From Mesorhizobium sp. Z1-4 (lineage in GTDB: Bacteria > Pseudomonadota > Alphaproteobacteria > Rhizobiales > Rhizobiaceae): a DNA stretch of 64,000 nt. The first letter of the stretch is position 1, and every line of letters begins with the position of its first letter. Positions 8,036-18,109 of the stretch are shown here, piece after piece. Both the position numbers and the translations under genes were made by a program. The DNA lies in assembly GCF_004000235.1 (NCBI RefSeq), contig NZ_RCIO01000003.1, positions 186,373 through 250,372 on the forward strand, in the 5' to 3' direction. The notes under the pieces are model-generated. The model saw only the letters and a list, made by a program, of their open reading frames with translations. It made no database searches and was not told where the DNA came from.

Positions 8036-8361
8036 TGAAGGACGAGAGCGTTTTCGAAGAACCCTGGCAGGCTCAGGCGTTCGCGCTCGCTCTGGCGCTA
8101 CAGGACGCCGGCATCATTTCGCCGAAGGAATGGTCGGAAGCGCTGGGCGCGCGCCGGGATGCGGCGAATGCAGCGCCCGATGGCAGCGATTACTACGACA
8201 GTGTCGTCGCCACGCTTGAGGCATTGCTTGCTGTCCGCGGCATTGCAAGCAAAGCAGTGCTTGAAGAGCTGTCCCTTGCGTGGATACGCGCCGCGCACGC
8301 AACGCCGCATGGCAGCGCCATCGAACTCCGCAATGACCCGGCCTGGCCGGGCCGGAAATAG
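8035..8361 (+). CDS. Nitrile hydratase accessory protein (activator / cobalt-insertion helper)
   Basis: 108 residues, third gene of the operon, with its start overlapping the nthB stop (TGATG; a GTG one codon earlier is an alternative). The family signature is seen in FEEPWQAQAFALALALQDAGIISPKEWSEALG and in the central DYYDSVVATLEALL. Proteins of this kind (P14K/NhlE-like, TIGR03889) resemble the beta-subunit N-terminus and assist metal loading by subunit swapping in Co-type enzymes. Order alpha-beta-accessory agrees with the cobalt-type motif in nthA. No separate cobalt permease is adjacent. Confidence 0.9.
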   Translation: MKDESVFEEPWQAQAFALALALQDAGIISPKEWSEALGARRDAANAAPDGSDYYDSVVATLEALLAVRGIASKAVLEELSLAWIRAAHATPHGSAIELRNDPAWPGRK

Positions 8362-8370
8362 GCGGCCGAG

Positions 8371-8871
8371 GTGTTTTCCGTCGTCACGCCGCTGCGCGCG
8401 ATGATAGCCGCGGCTGCCCTTGTGGCGCTGCTGTTCGTTGCCGGCTGGCTTACGCGGCAAGACCCCGACGAGCGGCCTTACCTGGACATTCTGGGCGGCG
8501 GGTTCGTTTTCAACTACCGGGTGGCCGACAATTTCTACGGCTTCACCGCGATTGTCCGGCGGCCGCTGGAATCCGGCTCAATCATAGAGGCGGAATTCGA
8601 AGACCCTGCCGGCGGCGACCCGATCATGGTGCGCGAACGCGTGAGCCCGATGACGGATCGCTACGCAATGCGCACGCCGGCACTGCACGGGATCGAGGCC
8701 AACAAGCCGTACAGAGTGACGATCCGCGTGCTCGACCGGCTGGAAACAAAGGAAATCTGGTCGGCGACACGAAGCTATTCGAGCCAGATCGGGCAGGAAC
8801 GGACGCCGGAGAAGGCGTTGACGGTCGGGCCAGGCTACCATCTCAATCCTGAAAATCCGGACGGCAAATAG
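8371..8871 (+). CDS. Hypothetical protein with one N-terminal membrane anchor
   Basis: 166 residues from a GTG start ten bases after the nitrile hydratase accessory gene. Residues about 8-27 form one hydrophobic segment (MIAAAALVALLFVAGWL). The remainder is soluble and probably periplasmic, with mixed beta character, and contains the phrase LDILGGGFVFNYRVADNFYGF. I do not recognise a characterised family. It may share a transcript with the nitrile hydratase genes because of the short gap, but the helicase gene follows 48 bp later, so context does not settle a role. Confidence 0.7.
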   Translation: MFSVVTPLRAMIAAAALVALLFVAGWLTRQDPDERPYLDILGGGFVFNYRVADNFYGFTAIVRRPLESGSIIEAEFEDPAGGDPIMVRERVSPMTDRYAMRTPALHGIEANKPYRVTIRVLDRLETKEIWSATRSYSSQIGQERTPEKALTVGPGYHLNPENPDGK

Positions 8872-8919
8872 GCCGCCATCACACTTGCGGGTGGTGGCCG
8901 AATCCTGTCTCACAGGCTG

Positions 8920-10047
8920 ATGGAAGTTTCACCTCAGCAGGATGCGGCGCTCAAGGCGGTTTCGCGGTGGCTCAAGGACGGCCAGCCGCAGATTTTCCGC
9001 CTGTTCGGTTATGCCGGAACGGGCAAGACGACGCTGGCGCGTTATTTCGCCGAACATGTCGATGGCAGCGTGCAGTTCGCCGCCTTCACCGGCAAGGCGG
9101 CGCAGGTGCTGCGCGCCAAAGGCGCGGTGAACGCGCGCACGATCCACTCGCTGATCTACCGACCGCGCGGCGAAGAACAGGTGGAAGACGAAACCACCGG
9201 CAAAAAGACCATGTCGCCGACCTTTTCGCTCAACCGGCAAAGTCCGATCGCGAAGGCAGCACTTGTGATCGTGGACGAGTGCTCGATGGTGGACGAGGCT
9301 CTGGGCCGCGATCTGCTCAGCTTCGGCACTCCGATACTGGTGCTTGGCGACCCGGCGCAGCTGCCGCCGATTTCGGGCGGCGGGTTCTTCACCGAGCACG
9401 AACCAGACCATCTTCTGACGGAAATTCACCGTCAGGCACGCGATAACCCGATCATCCGGCTCGCCATGGACGTGCGCGAAGGCCGTGAATTTATGCACGG
9501 CGACTATGGCACTGCGCAGGTGATCGGCCGCGACGCGGTGAACCAGGAACTGGTGCTGGAGGCCGATCAGGTGCTTGTCGGCACCAACAGGACCAGGCGC
9601 CGCTACAACCAGCGGCTGCGCACGCTGAAAGGCTTCGAGGCGATGTATCCGCAGGCCGGCGACAAGCTTGTCTGTCTGAGGAACGATCCCAACAAGGGGC
9701 TGCTCAACGGCTCGTTGTGGAAGGTGATGACATCGTCGAAAGAGACGGTGAAACCCGGCATCAATCTGCTGGTGTCGCCTGAAGAAGACGACCCCGACCG
9801 CGGCGTGGCGAAGATCAAGCTACTCAAGGCCGCTTTCGAAGACCCTGAGGCCGACATTCCCTGGCAGCTGAAAAAGCGCTTCGACGACTTCGACTATGGG
9901 TATGCACTGACCGTGCACAAGGCGCAGGGTTCGCAGTGGAACAATGTGGTGCTGTTCGACGAAAGCTACGCCTTTCGCGACACGCGCCAGCGCTGGCTTT
10001 ACACGGCGATCACGCGCGCGGCGGAGCGACTGACGATCGTCCGCTAG
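8920..10047 (+). CDS. RecD-like ATP-dependent DNA helicase (SF1B)
   Basis: 375 residues. Walker A is GYAGTGKTT near residue 29, motif II is VDECSMVD, motif III is LGDPAQLPPISGGGFF, and the C-terminal UvrD_C_2 block is YALTVHKAQGSQWNNVVLFDES followed by RWLYTAITRA. This matches small RecD2/Dda-like 5'-3' helicases without RecBCD partners. It probably helps with replication-fork repair or removal of protein blocks, which is inferred from the family. Its stop overlaps by four bases the stop of the convergent phosphatase gene. Confidence 0.92.
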   Translation: MEVSPQQDAALKAVSRWLKDGQPQIFRLFGYAGTGKTTLARYFAEHVDGSVQFAAFTGKAAQVLRAKGAVNARTIHSLIYRPRGEEQVEDETTGKKTMSPTFSLNRQSPIAKAALVIVDECSMVDEALGRDLLSFGTPILVLGDPAQLPPISGGGFFTEHEPDHLLTEIHRQARDNPIIRLAMDVREGREFMHGDYGTAQVIGRDAVNQELVLEADQVLVGTNRTRRRYNQRLRTLKGFEAMYPQAGDKLVCLRNDPNKGLLNGSLWKVMTSSKETVKPGINLLVSPEEDDPDRGVAKIKLLKAAFEDPEADIPWQLKKRFDDFDYGYALTVHKAQGSQWNNVVLFDESYAFRDTRQRWLYTAITRAAERLTIVR

Positions 10048-10910
10048 AGTTGTTCGATCGCAATCAGCAGCGCAGTAGCATCGTCGCTGATCTTCATGCG
10101 CGGAAAAACCCGGCCTTCAGGATCTTCGTCAAGCTCGATGCTCCGCAGCTCCCTGCCGAGTTCTTCCACTCCGCGCTCGCGCGCAGCTGTAACGAGCCCG
10201 GCGGCGTCGTAGCGGCGGTAGGTGTCGACCAGTGCCGCAAATCCGTCGCTTGCAAGCAGCGCCGTAGCCGGCAGGGCAGGGGCGAGTGCCGCGCTCACAA
10301 CATGATCCGCGGCGTCGGGTGCCGTGCCAAGCGTCCACAGAGGCCCGCCCTGTGTGTTGAAAATCGACCGGGCGGCGCGCAAAGTCTCTACGGTTTTGGC
10401 ATCACGGTCAGCCACTGCCAGTCTGCTCAGGCCGCCGGCGCGCTCGATCATCGCCGCGGCGATTGCGTTTTCGGCACCGCGTGACGGCTGAGGGCTCACG
10501 GCCGTGGCATTGCCGGCAGCGTCAAGCACGAACAGCGTGCAGTCGCCTAGGCCGGACGTGACGAGGCGGCTATCTTCCACGCGCAGCATCTGAAAACCGG
10601 CCACGGGCAACTGCCAGCCCTTGGGCGGCTCGCTTGACATGCAATCCACGAAACGGCCGACGAGCGTATTGATGGCGCGCACGATTTCTGCGGTCGCGTG
10701 TCCGCGCTCCAGCATGCCGGTCATGTTGAGGGCCGCGAAAGCAGCGAGCCAGGCGGCGTCCGAGTTGTCGTCGCCGACCAGAATCCCCGGGCCAAGCCCA
10801 GTTGCGCCGTCGATGACAAAAGCCGCGCTGTCGGTCCAGCCGCTAGCGTCTTCGTTGGGACGCTGCGTGCTGCCGGGCAATGAGAGAGAATCGATGACGG
10901 TGATCTTCAT
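10044..10910 (-). CDS. PP2C-family protein phosphatase
   Basis: 288 residues. The metal-coordinating features of PP2C are recognisable: RPNEDASG near residue 17, FVIDGATGLG near 31, GLGDCTLFVLD mid-protein, LLASDGFAALV, and DDATALLIAI at the C-terminus. It should be a soluble Mn/Mg-dependent Ser/Thr phosphatase. Sequence spacing is looser than in Stp/PrpC enzymes, so it belongs to a divergent branch. No kinase gene is adjacent. Its neighbour at 10966 is a SpoIIAA/STAS-like protein on the same strand, and a partner-switch link is tempting but not demonstrated. Confidence 0.85.
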   Translation of the reverse strand: MKITVIDSLSLPGSTQRPNEDASGWTDSAAFVIDGATGLGPGILVGDDNSDAAWLAAFAALNMTGMLERGHATAEIVRAINTLVGRFVDCMSSEPPKGWQLPVAGFQMLRVEDSRLVTSGLGDCTLFVLDAAGNATAVSPQPSRGAENAIAAAMIERAGGLSRLAVADRDAKTVETLRAARSIFNTQGGPLWTLGTAPDAADHVVSAALAPALPATALLASDGFAALVDTYRRYDAAGLVTAARERGVEELGRELRSIELDEDPEGRVFPRMKISDDATALLIAIEQL

Positions 10911-10965
10911 GGCGGATGGGGGACCATGCAGCCATGTCGTAACTGTGACAATGCCTGAAACAGAA

Positions 10966-11337
10966 CTAAGCGAGCCACTCCCAGGCTTCGTCTTCCGCGT
11001 CTAAGGCAAAGTGGCGCAGTTCGGCACCGAAGGGGCAGAATATCTCGGCGATGTGGCGCGTGGCGTCGTTCTCGCCGATCGCGGCGCAGCGGCCGATGTG
11101 TTCGCGCGCATGTTCCTGCGCCTGCCTGACCGTGTCGGGCGAGACCTCTCCCCAGTCCACGCCCTCATTGCCGACAACGCGGATCAGTAGATCGACGCGC
11201 TGCTGCGTGACATAGACCCCTTCGAGCAGGCCGTAGAGGTTTTCGATGTCGGCAGCGCTGACGTGACCCGCGACTTCCACCGCGAACAGGTCCGACCGTG
11301 CCGAATCGATCCTGCGTATGCTGGGCGGGTTGTTCAT
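10966..11337 (-). CDS. SpoIIAA-like (STAS/SEC14-type) protein
   Basis: 123 residues from ATG 11337 ([10 protein letters not shown]). The frame is open to 11379 but without similarity. It shows the small SpoIIAA-like fold pattern: [52 protein letters not shown] and [15 protein letters not shown]. Homologues in rhizobia are uncharacterised cytosolic proteins that may bind lipids or take part in partner switching. It is divergent from pdxJ with a 119-bp shared upstream region. Confidence 0.8.
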   Translation of the reverse strand: MNNPPSIRRIDSARSDLFAVEVAGHVSAADIENLYGLLEGVYVTQQRVDLLIRVVGNEGVDWGEVSPDTVRQAQEHAREHIGRCAAIGENDATRHIAEIFCPFGAELRHFALDAEDEAWEWLA

Positions 11338-11456
11338 TGCGGTCACGGTTCGACTCCGTCGTCTCCTGGCCTTCAACACTGTGCGCCGATGGCACTTTGC
11401 ATGCGCGGTGCAGCAACTATACAGGAGCTCAGACTTTTTTGGTTCGGAAACCGCCC

Positions 11457-12203
11457 ATGCCTGCCTCGCTCTCCGTCAACCTGAACGCCGTCGCACTGCT
11501 GCGCAACCGGCGCGACTTGCCCTGGCCGAGCGTGACGGGCCTCGGCCGCATTGCACTCGCGGCCGGAGCATCGGGGCTAACGGTTCATCCGCGGCCCGAC
11601 CAGCGGCATGTGCGTTTTACCGATTTGCCGGAATTGCGAGCGCTGATCGACGACGAATTTCCGCAGGCCGAGTTCAACATCGAAGGTTATCCGACCGGCG
11701 ATTTCCTGGCCCTGGTGGAAGAAACCGAACCGGAGCAAGTCACGCTGGTTCCGGACGATCCAGAGCAGCCGACCTCGGATCATGGCTGGGATTTCGTTGC
11801 CAACCACGAGATGCTTGTCGCGATCGTGAAGCGGCTGAAGAAGGGCGGTTCGCGCGTGTCGCTGTTCTGCGACCCGGATGCCTCGGCGGCGCAGATCGCA
11901 GCCGCGGTTGCCACTGGTGCCGACCGGGTGGAGCTCTATACCGGCCCATATGGCGGTTGCCACGATGATTCCGCCAAAGCGGCTAGAGAACTGGAAAAGC
12001 TCGGCAAAACCGCCGATGCGGCGATCGCCGCCGGGCTTGGCGTGAATGCCGGTCACGATCTTACCGTCGCGAACCTGCCGGCGCTCTGCCGGCGTATCCC
12101 GCAGCTTTCGGAAGTCTCCATCGGCCACGGGCTGACGGCGGACGCGCTGGAGTACGGGATGGCCGGAACGGTCGGCCGGTTTTTGAAGGCGCTGGCCGGT
12201 TAG
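11457..12203 (+). CDS. pdxJ: Pyridoxine 5'-phosphate synthase
   Basis: 248 residues, usual length. It condenses 1-deoxyxylulose 5-phosphate with 3-amino-2-oxopropyl phosphate to pyridoxine 5'-phosphate (EC 2.6.99.2). Family landmarks are [15 protein letters not shown], the [13 protein letters not shown] loop, [24 protein letters not shown] and [13 protein letters not shown]. The frame is open to 11298, but ATG 11457 gives the family N-terminus. It is monocistronic, convergent with pepT across a palindromic repeat. Confidence 0.97.
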   Translation: MPASLSVNLNAVALLRNRRDLPWPSVTGLGRIALAAGASGLTVHPRPDQRHVRFTDLPELRALIDDEFPQAEFNIEGYPTGDFLALVEETEPEQVTLVPDDPEQPTSDHGWDFVANHEMLVAIVKRLKKGGSRVSLFCDPDASAAQIAAAVATGADRVELYTGPYGGCHDDSAKAARELEKLGKTADAAIAAGLGVNAGHDLTVANLPALCRRIPQLSEVSIGHGLTADALEYGMAGTVGRFLKALAG

Positions 12204-12214
12204 GGACCTTGGCG

Positions 12215-12318
12215 CGTCATCCTCGGGCTTGTCCCGAGGGTCTCATCTGGCGGCCGGTTGTTCGACGGCTTTGTGATTTCGACGCTGGTAGATCCTCGCC
12301 ACAAGGGCGAGGATGACG
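12215..12318. repeat. Intergenic palindromic repeat between convergent pdxJ and pepT
   Basis: CGTCATCCTCG (12215-12225) and CGAGGATGACG (12308-12318) are exact reverse complements at the ends of a 104-bp element. Each end is itself a small hairpin: CCTCGGG with CCCGAGG on the left, CCTCGCC with GGGCGAGG on the right. Where the arms differ, the changes are compensatory. The ends resemble the GTCATCCTCGGGC-type intergenic repeats common in Mesorhizobium-like genomes. It could act as a bidirectional transcript end. Confidence 0.75.
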
Positions 12319-12326
12319 GCCAGAAG

Positions 12327-13559
12327 TTAGGCCTTCTCTTCCCAGATTTTCACCAGCTCGATGACTGTCGCCACCGCCTTTTCCATGTCCTGGCGGCTCA
12401 CCCATTCGAGCGGCGAGTGGAAGGCATGGCCGCCGGCGAAGATGTTGGGGCAGGGCAGCCCCATATGCGAAAGGCGCGAGCCATCCGTGCCGCCGCGAAT
12501 ACTGCTCATCACCGGCTCCATGCCCGCACGGCGCACCGCCTCCACCGCGTAATCAACGGTTTCGGGGTGGCGGTCGAGCACCACCTTCATGTTGCGGTAC
12601 TGTTCGGTGACCTTGAAGCTGTAGGACGAGCCCGGAAAGTCCTTCATGACATCGCGGGCGATGCCTTCCAGCATCTCTTCTTTCTCGGTCAGGCCGGCAT
12701 CGACGAAGTCGCGAATGATGAAGCTGAGCTCTGATTTTTCCAGTACGCCGGAGAGGTCGGTCGGGTGGATGAAGCCCTCTTTGCCCGAGGTCGCTTCCGG
12801 GCCGCCGTCTTTCGGCAGGCGGGCGACGATGGCGGCGGCGATCTTGATCGCGTTTTCCATCTTGCCGGTGGCGTAGCCGGGGTGGATGGCGACGCCGGTG
12901 ATTGCGATGTCGACGCGGTCGGCCGAGAAGGTCTCGGCCTCGATTTCACCCGCCGTGCTGCCATCCAGCGTGTAGGCGAAATCAGCGCCGAGCTTCTTCA
13001 GGTCGACCTTGTCGACGCCGCGTCCGATCTCTTCGTCGGTGGTGAACAGCAGCTTCACCGTGCCATGCCTGATGTCCGGGTTCTCCATCAGCAATTGAGC
13101 AGCGGCGATGATCTCGGCGATGCCTGCCTTGTCGTCCGCCCCGAGCAGCGTCGTGCCGTCGGAGGTGATGATGTCGTTGCCGATCTGGTTGTTGAGTTCC
13201 GGGTTTTCGGCAACGCGGATGACCTGCTTCGGATTGCCCTTCAGCTGGATGTCGCCGCCGGCATAGTTCTCAACCACCTGCGGTTTGACGCCTTTGCCCG
13301 AGAAATCCGGTGCGGTGTCCATGTGCGAACAGAAACAGATGACCGGAACGGCCTTGTCGGTGTTGGAAGGCACCGTGGCGTAGACATTGCCGTGTTCGTC
13401 CAGATGCGCGTCGGCGAGGCCGATCGCGAGAAGGTCCTGCACCAGAAGGCGGCCGAGGTCCTTCTGCTTCTCGGTCGATGGCTGGCTGGGAGACTTCGGA
13501 TCCGACTGTGTGTCGATTGTGACGTAACGCAGAAAGCGCTCGGCGGCTGTGCTGTTCAT
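12327..13559 (-). CDS. pepT: Peptidase T (tripeptide aminopeptidase, M20 family)
   Basis: 410 residues, standard length. The zinc site is visible: SHMDTAPDFSG (His and bridging context), LGADDKAGIAE (Asp), TTDEEIGRG (catalytic and ligand Glu), TLDGSTAGEIE, and the C-terminal NIFAGGHAFHSPLEW (His). It removes N-terminal residues from tripeptides in the cytoplasm. Start ATG 13559 (MNSTAAERFL) fits the family; a longer open frame to 13709 does not. Confidence 0.96.
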   Translation of the reverse strand: MNSTAAERFLRYVTIDTQSDPKSPSQPSTEKQKDLGRLLVQDLLAIGLADAHLDEHGNVYATVPSNTDKAVPVICFCSHMDTAPDFSGKGVKPQVVENYAGGDIQLKGNPKQVIRVAENPELNNQIGNDIITSDGTTLLGADDKAGIAEIIAAAQLLMENPDIRHGTVKLLFTTDEEIGRGVDKVDLKKLGADFAYTLDGSTAGEIEAETFSADRVDIAITGVAIHPGYATGKMENAIKIAAAIVARLPKDGGPEATSGKEGFIHPTDLSGVLEKSELSFIIRDFVDAGLTEKEEMLEGIARDVMKDFPGSSYSFKVTEQYRNMKVVLDRHPETVDYAVEAVRRAGMEPVMSSIRGGTDGSRLSHMGLPCPNIFAGGHAFHSPLEWVSRQDMEKAVATVIELVKIWEEKA

Positions 13560-13680
13560 CAGGGGCTGTCCGTTGAAGGGCGGGAAGCACTTCTTATCGC
13601 CATCATGTGCCTTGCGGCAAATTGGATTACTCGCGGATGCCGGGATTGTGCATCGTTGCCGCGGATGGCACTCAGAAACG

Positions 13681-14931
13681 ATGGACAAGCAGCGGGACAT
13701 CGCGATCATCGGCGCCGGGCCGGCGGGGCTGGCTGCCGCTCTTTTTCTCGCACGCGCCGGCTTCAGCCCGACGATCTATGAGCGTTTCGATGAACCGAAG
13801 CCTGTCGGGTCGGGGCTGATCCTGCAGCCGACAGGTTTGGCCGCGCTCGATGCGCTGGGTCTTTTGCCGGCGATCCTTGAGCGCGGAAACCGCATCGAGC
13901 GGCTTTACGGTACCGACGCCGGAAGCAAGCGTGTGGTGCTCGATGTCGGGTATGACGGCTACGGAAACGGCCGCTTCGGCCTTGGCGTTCACCGCGCAGC
14001 CCTTTTCGGTGTGCTGCATGAGGCGGTGAAGGCGGCTGGCATTCCAGTTGTCACCAGTGCGGAAATCACCGCGCTGCGGTACATCGACGACAGGGTCGAG
14101 CTCCTGGCTTCCGACGGGCAGCCATTGGCCGCCGCTGGGCTCGCCGTTGACGCCAGCGGCGCGCGCTCGGTTCTCAAACCCCAGGCTTCGCGCGGAAACG
14201 AAGTGAAACCGCTCGCCTATGGTGCGCTCTGGGCTTCGCTCGAGTGGCGGGGCGACGGGTTTTTCACCAACGCGCTGCAACAGCGATACGAACGCGCAAG
14301 CGTAATGATCGGCGTGCTGCCGATCGGCAGCATAACGCCCGGCGCGGAGCGACTTGCTGCATTCTTCTGGAGTGTGCGGCTGGCCGATGCCGAGCAGCTC
14401 TACGCCGACGGGCTCGAAGCCTGGAAGGCGCGGGTGGCCGGCTATTGGCCTGAATGCCAGCCCTATCTCGACCAGATTTCCGATTTCGACCAGCTGGCCC
14501 TGGCGCGATACGGCCACCATACGCTGCGCCCGCCGGTGGCGGAGCGGCTGGCGGTGATCGGCGACGCCGCGCATTCCACCAGCCCGCAGCTCGGACAAGG
14601 TGCGAACATGGCGCTGCTCGACGCCGCCGCGCTTGCCGCAGCATTGACTGCGCATGATGATGTCGGCGCCGCGCTCGCGGCATACTCGCGGGCGCGGCGC
14701 GGGCATGTAGCGTTGTTCCAGCTGCTCTCATACGCGCTGACGCCTTTCTACCAGTCGGATTCCCGGCTGATCCCCTATCTGCGCGACACGCTGGTGGCGA
14801 CAGTGGCGAAAGTGCCGCCAATGCCGGCGCTGCTTGCCGCGATGGTGTCGGGCACGCTGTTCGACCCCTTTCGCGGCGCGGGGCTCACAGAGCCGGACTG
14901 GCGGTCGCTGGCTCCCGCATCAGCGACGTAA
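13681..14931 (+). CDS. FAD-dependent monooxygenase (group A flavin hydroxylase)
   Basis: 416 residues. The N-terminal dinucleotide motif is IIGAGPAGLAAALFLARAG, the central DG-type motif is VDASGARSVLK, and the flavin motif GD is in LAVIGDAAHSTSPQLGQGANMALLDAAALA. This is the PHBH/UbiH superfamily, which hydroxylates aromatic or similar substrates with NAD(P)H and oxygen. The substrate cannot be read from the sequence. The 3' end overlaps the convergent GST gene by 47 bp. Confidence 0.9.
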   Translation: MDKQRDIAIIGAGPAGLAAALFLARAGFSPTIYERFDEPKPVGSGLILQPTGLAALDALGLLPAILERGNRIERLYGTDAGSKRVVLDVGYDGYGNGRFGLGVHRAALFGVLHEAVKAAGIPVVTSAEITALRYIDDRVELLASDGQPLAAAGLAVDASGARSVLKPQASRGNEVKPLAYGALWASLEWRGDGFFTNALQQRYERASVMIGVLPIGSITPGAERLAAFFWSVRLADAEQLYADGLEAWKARVAGYWPECQPYLDQISDFDQLALARYGHHTLRPPVAERLAVIGDAAHSTSPQLGQGANMALLDAAALAAALTAHDDVGAALAAYSRARRGHVALFQLLSYALTPFYQSDSRLIPYLRDTLVATVAKVPPMPALLAAMVSGTLFDPFRGAGLTEPDWRSLAPASAT

Positions 14932-15592
14932 TGTGCGAGCGGCGGCGAAGAAGGAAGTCGCGCAACAGGTCCGGGTAGTCGGCAACAACTGCATCGCGAA
15001 CCGAAGGGCGTGCGGCGAGTGCGGAGCGCCAGGCGTTGACGAGTGGCTTGCCGCGCAGAATGCCGAAATCGCCGATCGGGTCGAAGACGTCGAAATATCG
15101 GAAGATCGGCCCGAACACGGTGTCGACCAGTGAGAAGTCTTCGCCCGCGAACCATGGCCCGCTCTGGTGAGCGGCCAGTTCGCTTTCGATGCGGTCGAAC
15201 ATGTCCGCAAGCTTGTTTGCCGCTGCGGTGAAGGCTTCGGCGTCAGGCGCGTTGTAGAGCCGGGCGATGCCGTTCAGGGTTTCGGAGCCGAACTCGATCC
15301 ATGCGCGATGCCGCGCGCGGCTGACGGCGTCGGCCAGGTGCAGCGGGTGGGGACGCGTGTCTTCCAGATATTCCAGGATTGCGGCGGATTCGAATATCGG
15401 CGTGCGCTCGCCGTCCGCTTCGACGACCAGCACCGGCACTTTGCCGAGCGGTGAAATATCGGCGAACCAATCAGGTTTGTCCGACAAATCGATCCAGCGG
15501 CGTTCGAACGGCACGGATTTTTCGGTGAGTGAGATCGCGGCGCGCTGCACATAGGGGCAGAGCTTGTGGCTGACGAGGGTGAGTTCGCTCAT
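14885..15592 (-). CDS. Glutathione S-transferase family protein
   Basis: 235 residues. The thioredoxin-like N-terminal domain has SHKLCPYVQRAAISLTEK with a CPY motif that suggests omega- or beta-like redox chemistry. The cis-proline loop is GKVPVLV and the glutathione gamma-Glu site is FESAAILEYLED. The helical C-terminal domain ends near residue 225. It is transcribed away from a MarR regulator with triplicated operators in between, so induction by a small electrophile or phenolic is plausible. Confidence 0.92.
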   Translation of the reverse strand: MSELTLVSHKLCPYVQRAAISLTEKSVPFERRWIDLSDKPDWFADISPLGKVPVLVVEADGERTPIFESAAILEYLEDTRPHPLHLADAVSRARHRAWIEFGSETLNGIARLYNAPDAEAFTAAANKLADMFDRIESELAAHQSGPWFAGEDFSLVDTVFGPIFRYFDVFDPIGDFGILRGKPLVNAWRSALAARPSVRDAVVADYPDLLRDFLLRRRSHITSLMREPATASPAL

Positions 15593-15608
15593 GCTTGTTC
15601 TCCGTTAG

Positions 15609-15667
15609 ATGCGATTGCATCGATATAGATGCACCTGCATGGAGATGCAAGATTGATGCAACTGCAT
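15609..15667. promoter_or_regulatory. Three ATGC(A/G)-N2-TGCAT operators between GST and MarR genes
   Basis: Three 12-bp palindromes of one form lie in the 95-bp divergent intergenic region: ATGCGATTGCAT (15609-15620), ATGCACCTGCAT (15629-15640) and ATGCAACTGCAT (15656-15667). A lone ATGCA half-site sits at 15644-15648. Starts are 20 and 27 bp apart. These are the expected binding sites of the adjacent MarR protein, covering both promoters. Confidence 0.8.
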
Positions 15668-15687
15668 TGAAATGCTATGCCAGCGGA

Positions 15688-16152
15688 ATGAAGGACGATT
15701 CCGGCGCGGGAGGGATGCCCGCCAACCAGACCATACGCGCCTGGGTGCAGTTGCAGCGCGTTTCACGGCAGATGCTGGAGCGTGTCGAAGGTGCGCTCAA
15801 GGATGCTGGCTTGCCGCCGCTCGTCTGGTACGACGTTCTGCATGAACTCGTTGGCGCCGGGGAGGCCGGCTTGCGGCCCGGGCAGCTCATGGAGTCGATG
15901 CTTCTGGCGCAATACAATCTTTCGCGGCTGCTCGACCGCATGGAAAAGGACGGGCTGATCGCGCGCAGCGCAGTCGAAGGTGACGGGCGCGCGCAGATGA
16001 TCACCGCGACTGCCGAGGGACGGCTCATCAGACGCGCGATGTGGGCGGTCTATGGCCGGCAGATCAGCGAACTCGTCGGCAGCCGGCTCAACGAACGCGA
16101 GACGAAGACCCTTTCCGGGTTGCTGCTCAAGCTTAGGCCGTCCGACGGCTGA
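15688..16152 (+). CDS. MarR-family transcriptional regulator
   Basis: 154 residues from ATG 15688 (MKDDSGAGGM). The winged helix-turn-helix lies around residues 60-110, with SMLLAQYNLSRLLDRMEKDGLIARSAVEGDGRAQ containing the recognition helix and wing. Dimerising helices flank it. It is divergent from the GST gene, and three matching palindromes lie between them, so it likely represses both. The ligand is unknown. Confidence 0.92.
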   Translation: MKDDSGAGGMPANQTIRAWVQLQRVSRQMLERVEGALKDAGLPPLVWYDVLHELVGAGEAGLRPGQLMESMLLAQYNLSRLLDRMEKDGLIARSAVEGDGRAQMITATAEGRLIRRAMWAVYGRQISELVGSRLNERETKTLSGLLLKLRPSDG

Positions 16153-16266
16153 ACCTCGGGCACGGCGCGCCAGGAGTTCGGGCTCCGGCACAGCCTATGT
16201 TCCATAGCCTCGCGGCCCGCTTTTGAGCCGTGCCCCTTGAAAGGCATCGCGTCTCATGCGAATGGA

Positions 16267-16285
16267 GTACCGAACGGTACGGTAC
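16267..16285 (+). promoter_or_regulatory. Candidate autoregulatory operator of the TetR gene
   Basis: GTACCGAACGGTAC (16267-16280) is a perfect inverted repeat with a 2-bp centre, directly followed by another GGTAC (16281-16285). It ends 17 bp before the GTG at 16303, the preferred start of the TetR regulator. TetR proteins commonly bind such 14-16 bp palindromes. If translation instead began at TTG 16237, this would lie in coding sequence. Confidence 0.55.
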
Positions 16286-16302
16286 GCATAGAGAGCAAGC
16301 CG

Positions 16303-18007
<1,705 letters not shown>

Positions 18008-18040
18008 GCGCTCTGGCCGGTTTACCGGATGTCAGGAAAA

Positions 18041-18065
18041 GTCGGCGCTAGAGCGCCGGCTTTTT
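18041..18065 (+). terminator. Rho-independent terminator of ilvC
   Basis: CGGCGCT (18043-18049) pairs with AGCGCCG (18052-18058) around an AG loop. Outer pairs extend to 18041/18060. The hairpin is followed by TTTTT and a second T run after a single C. Confidence 0.88.
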
Positions 18066-18109
18066 CTTTTGAAATCAATGCTTTCGTGCGGTATTGCGGG
18101 GCGTGGCGG

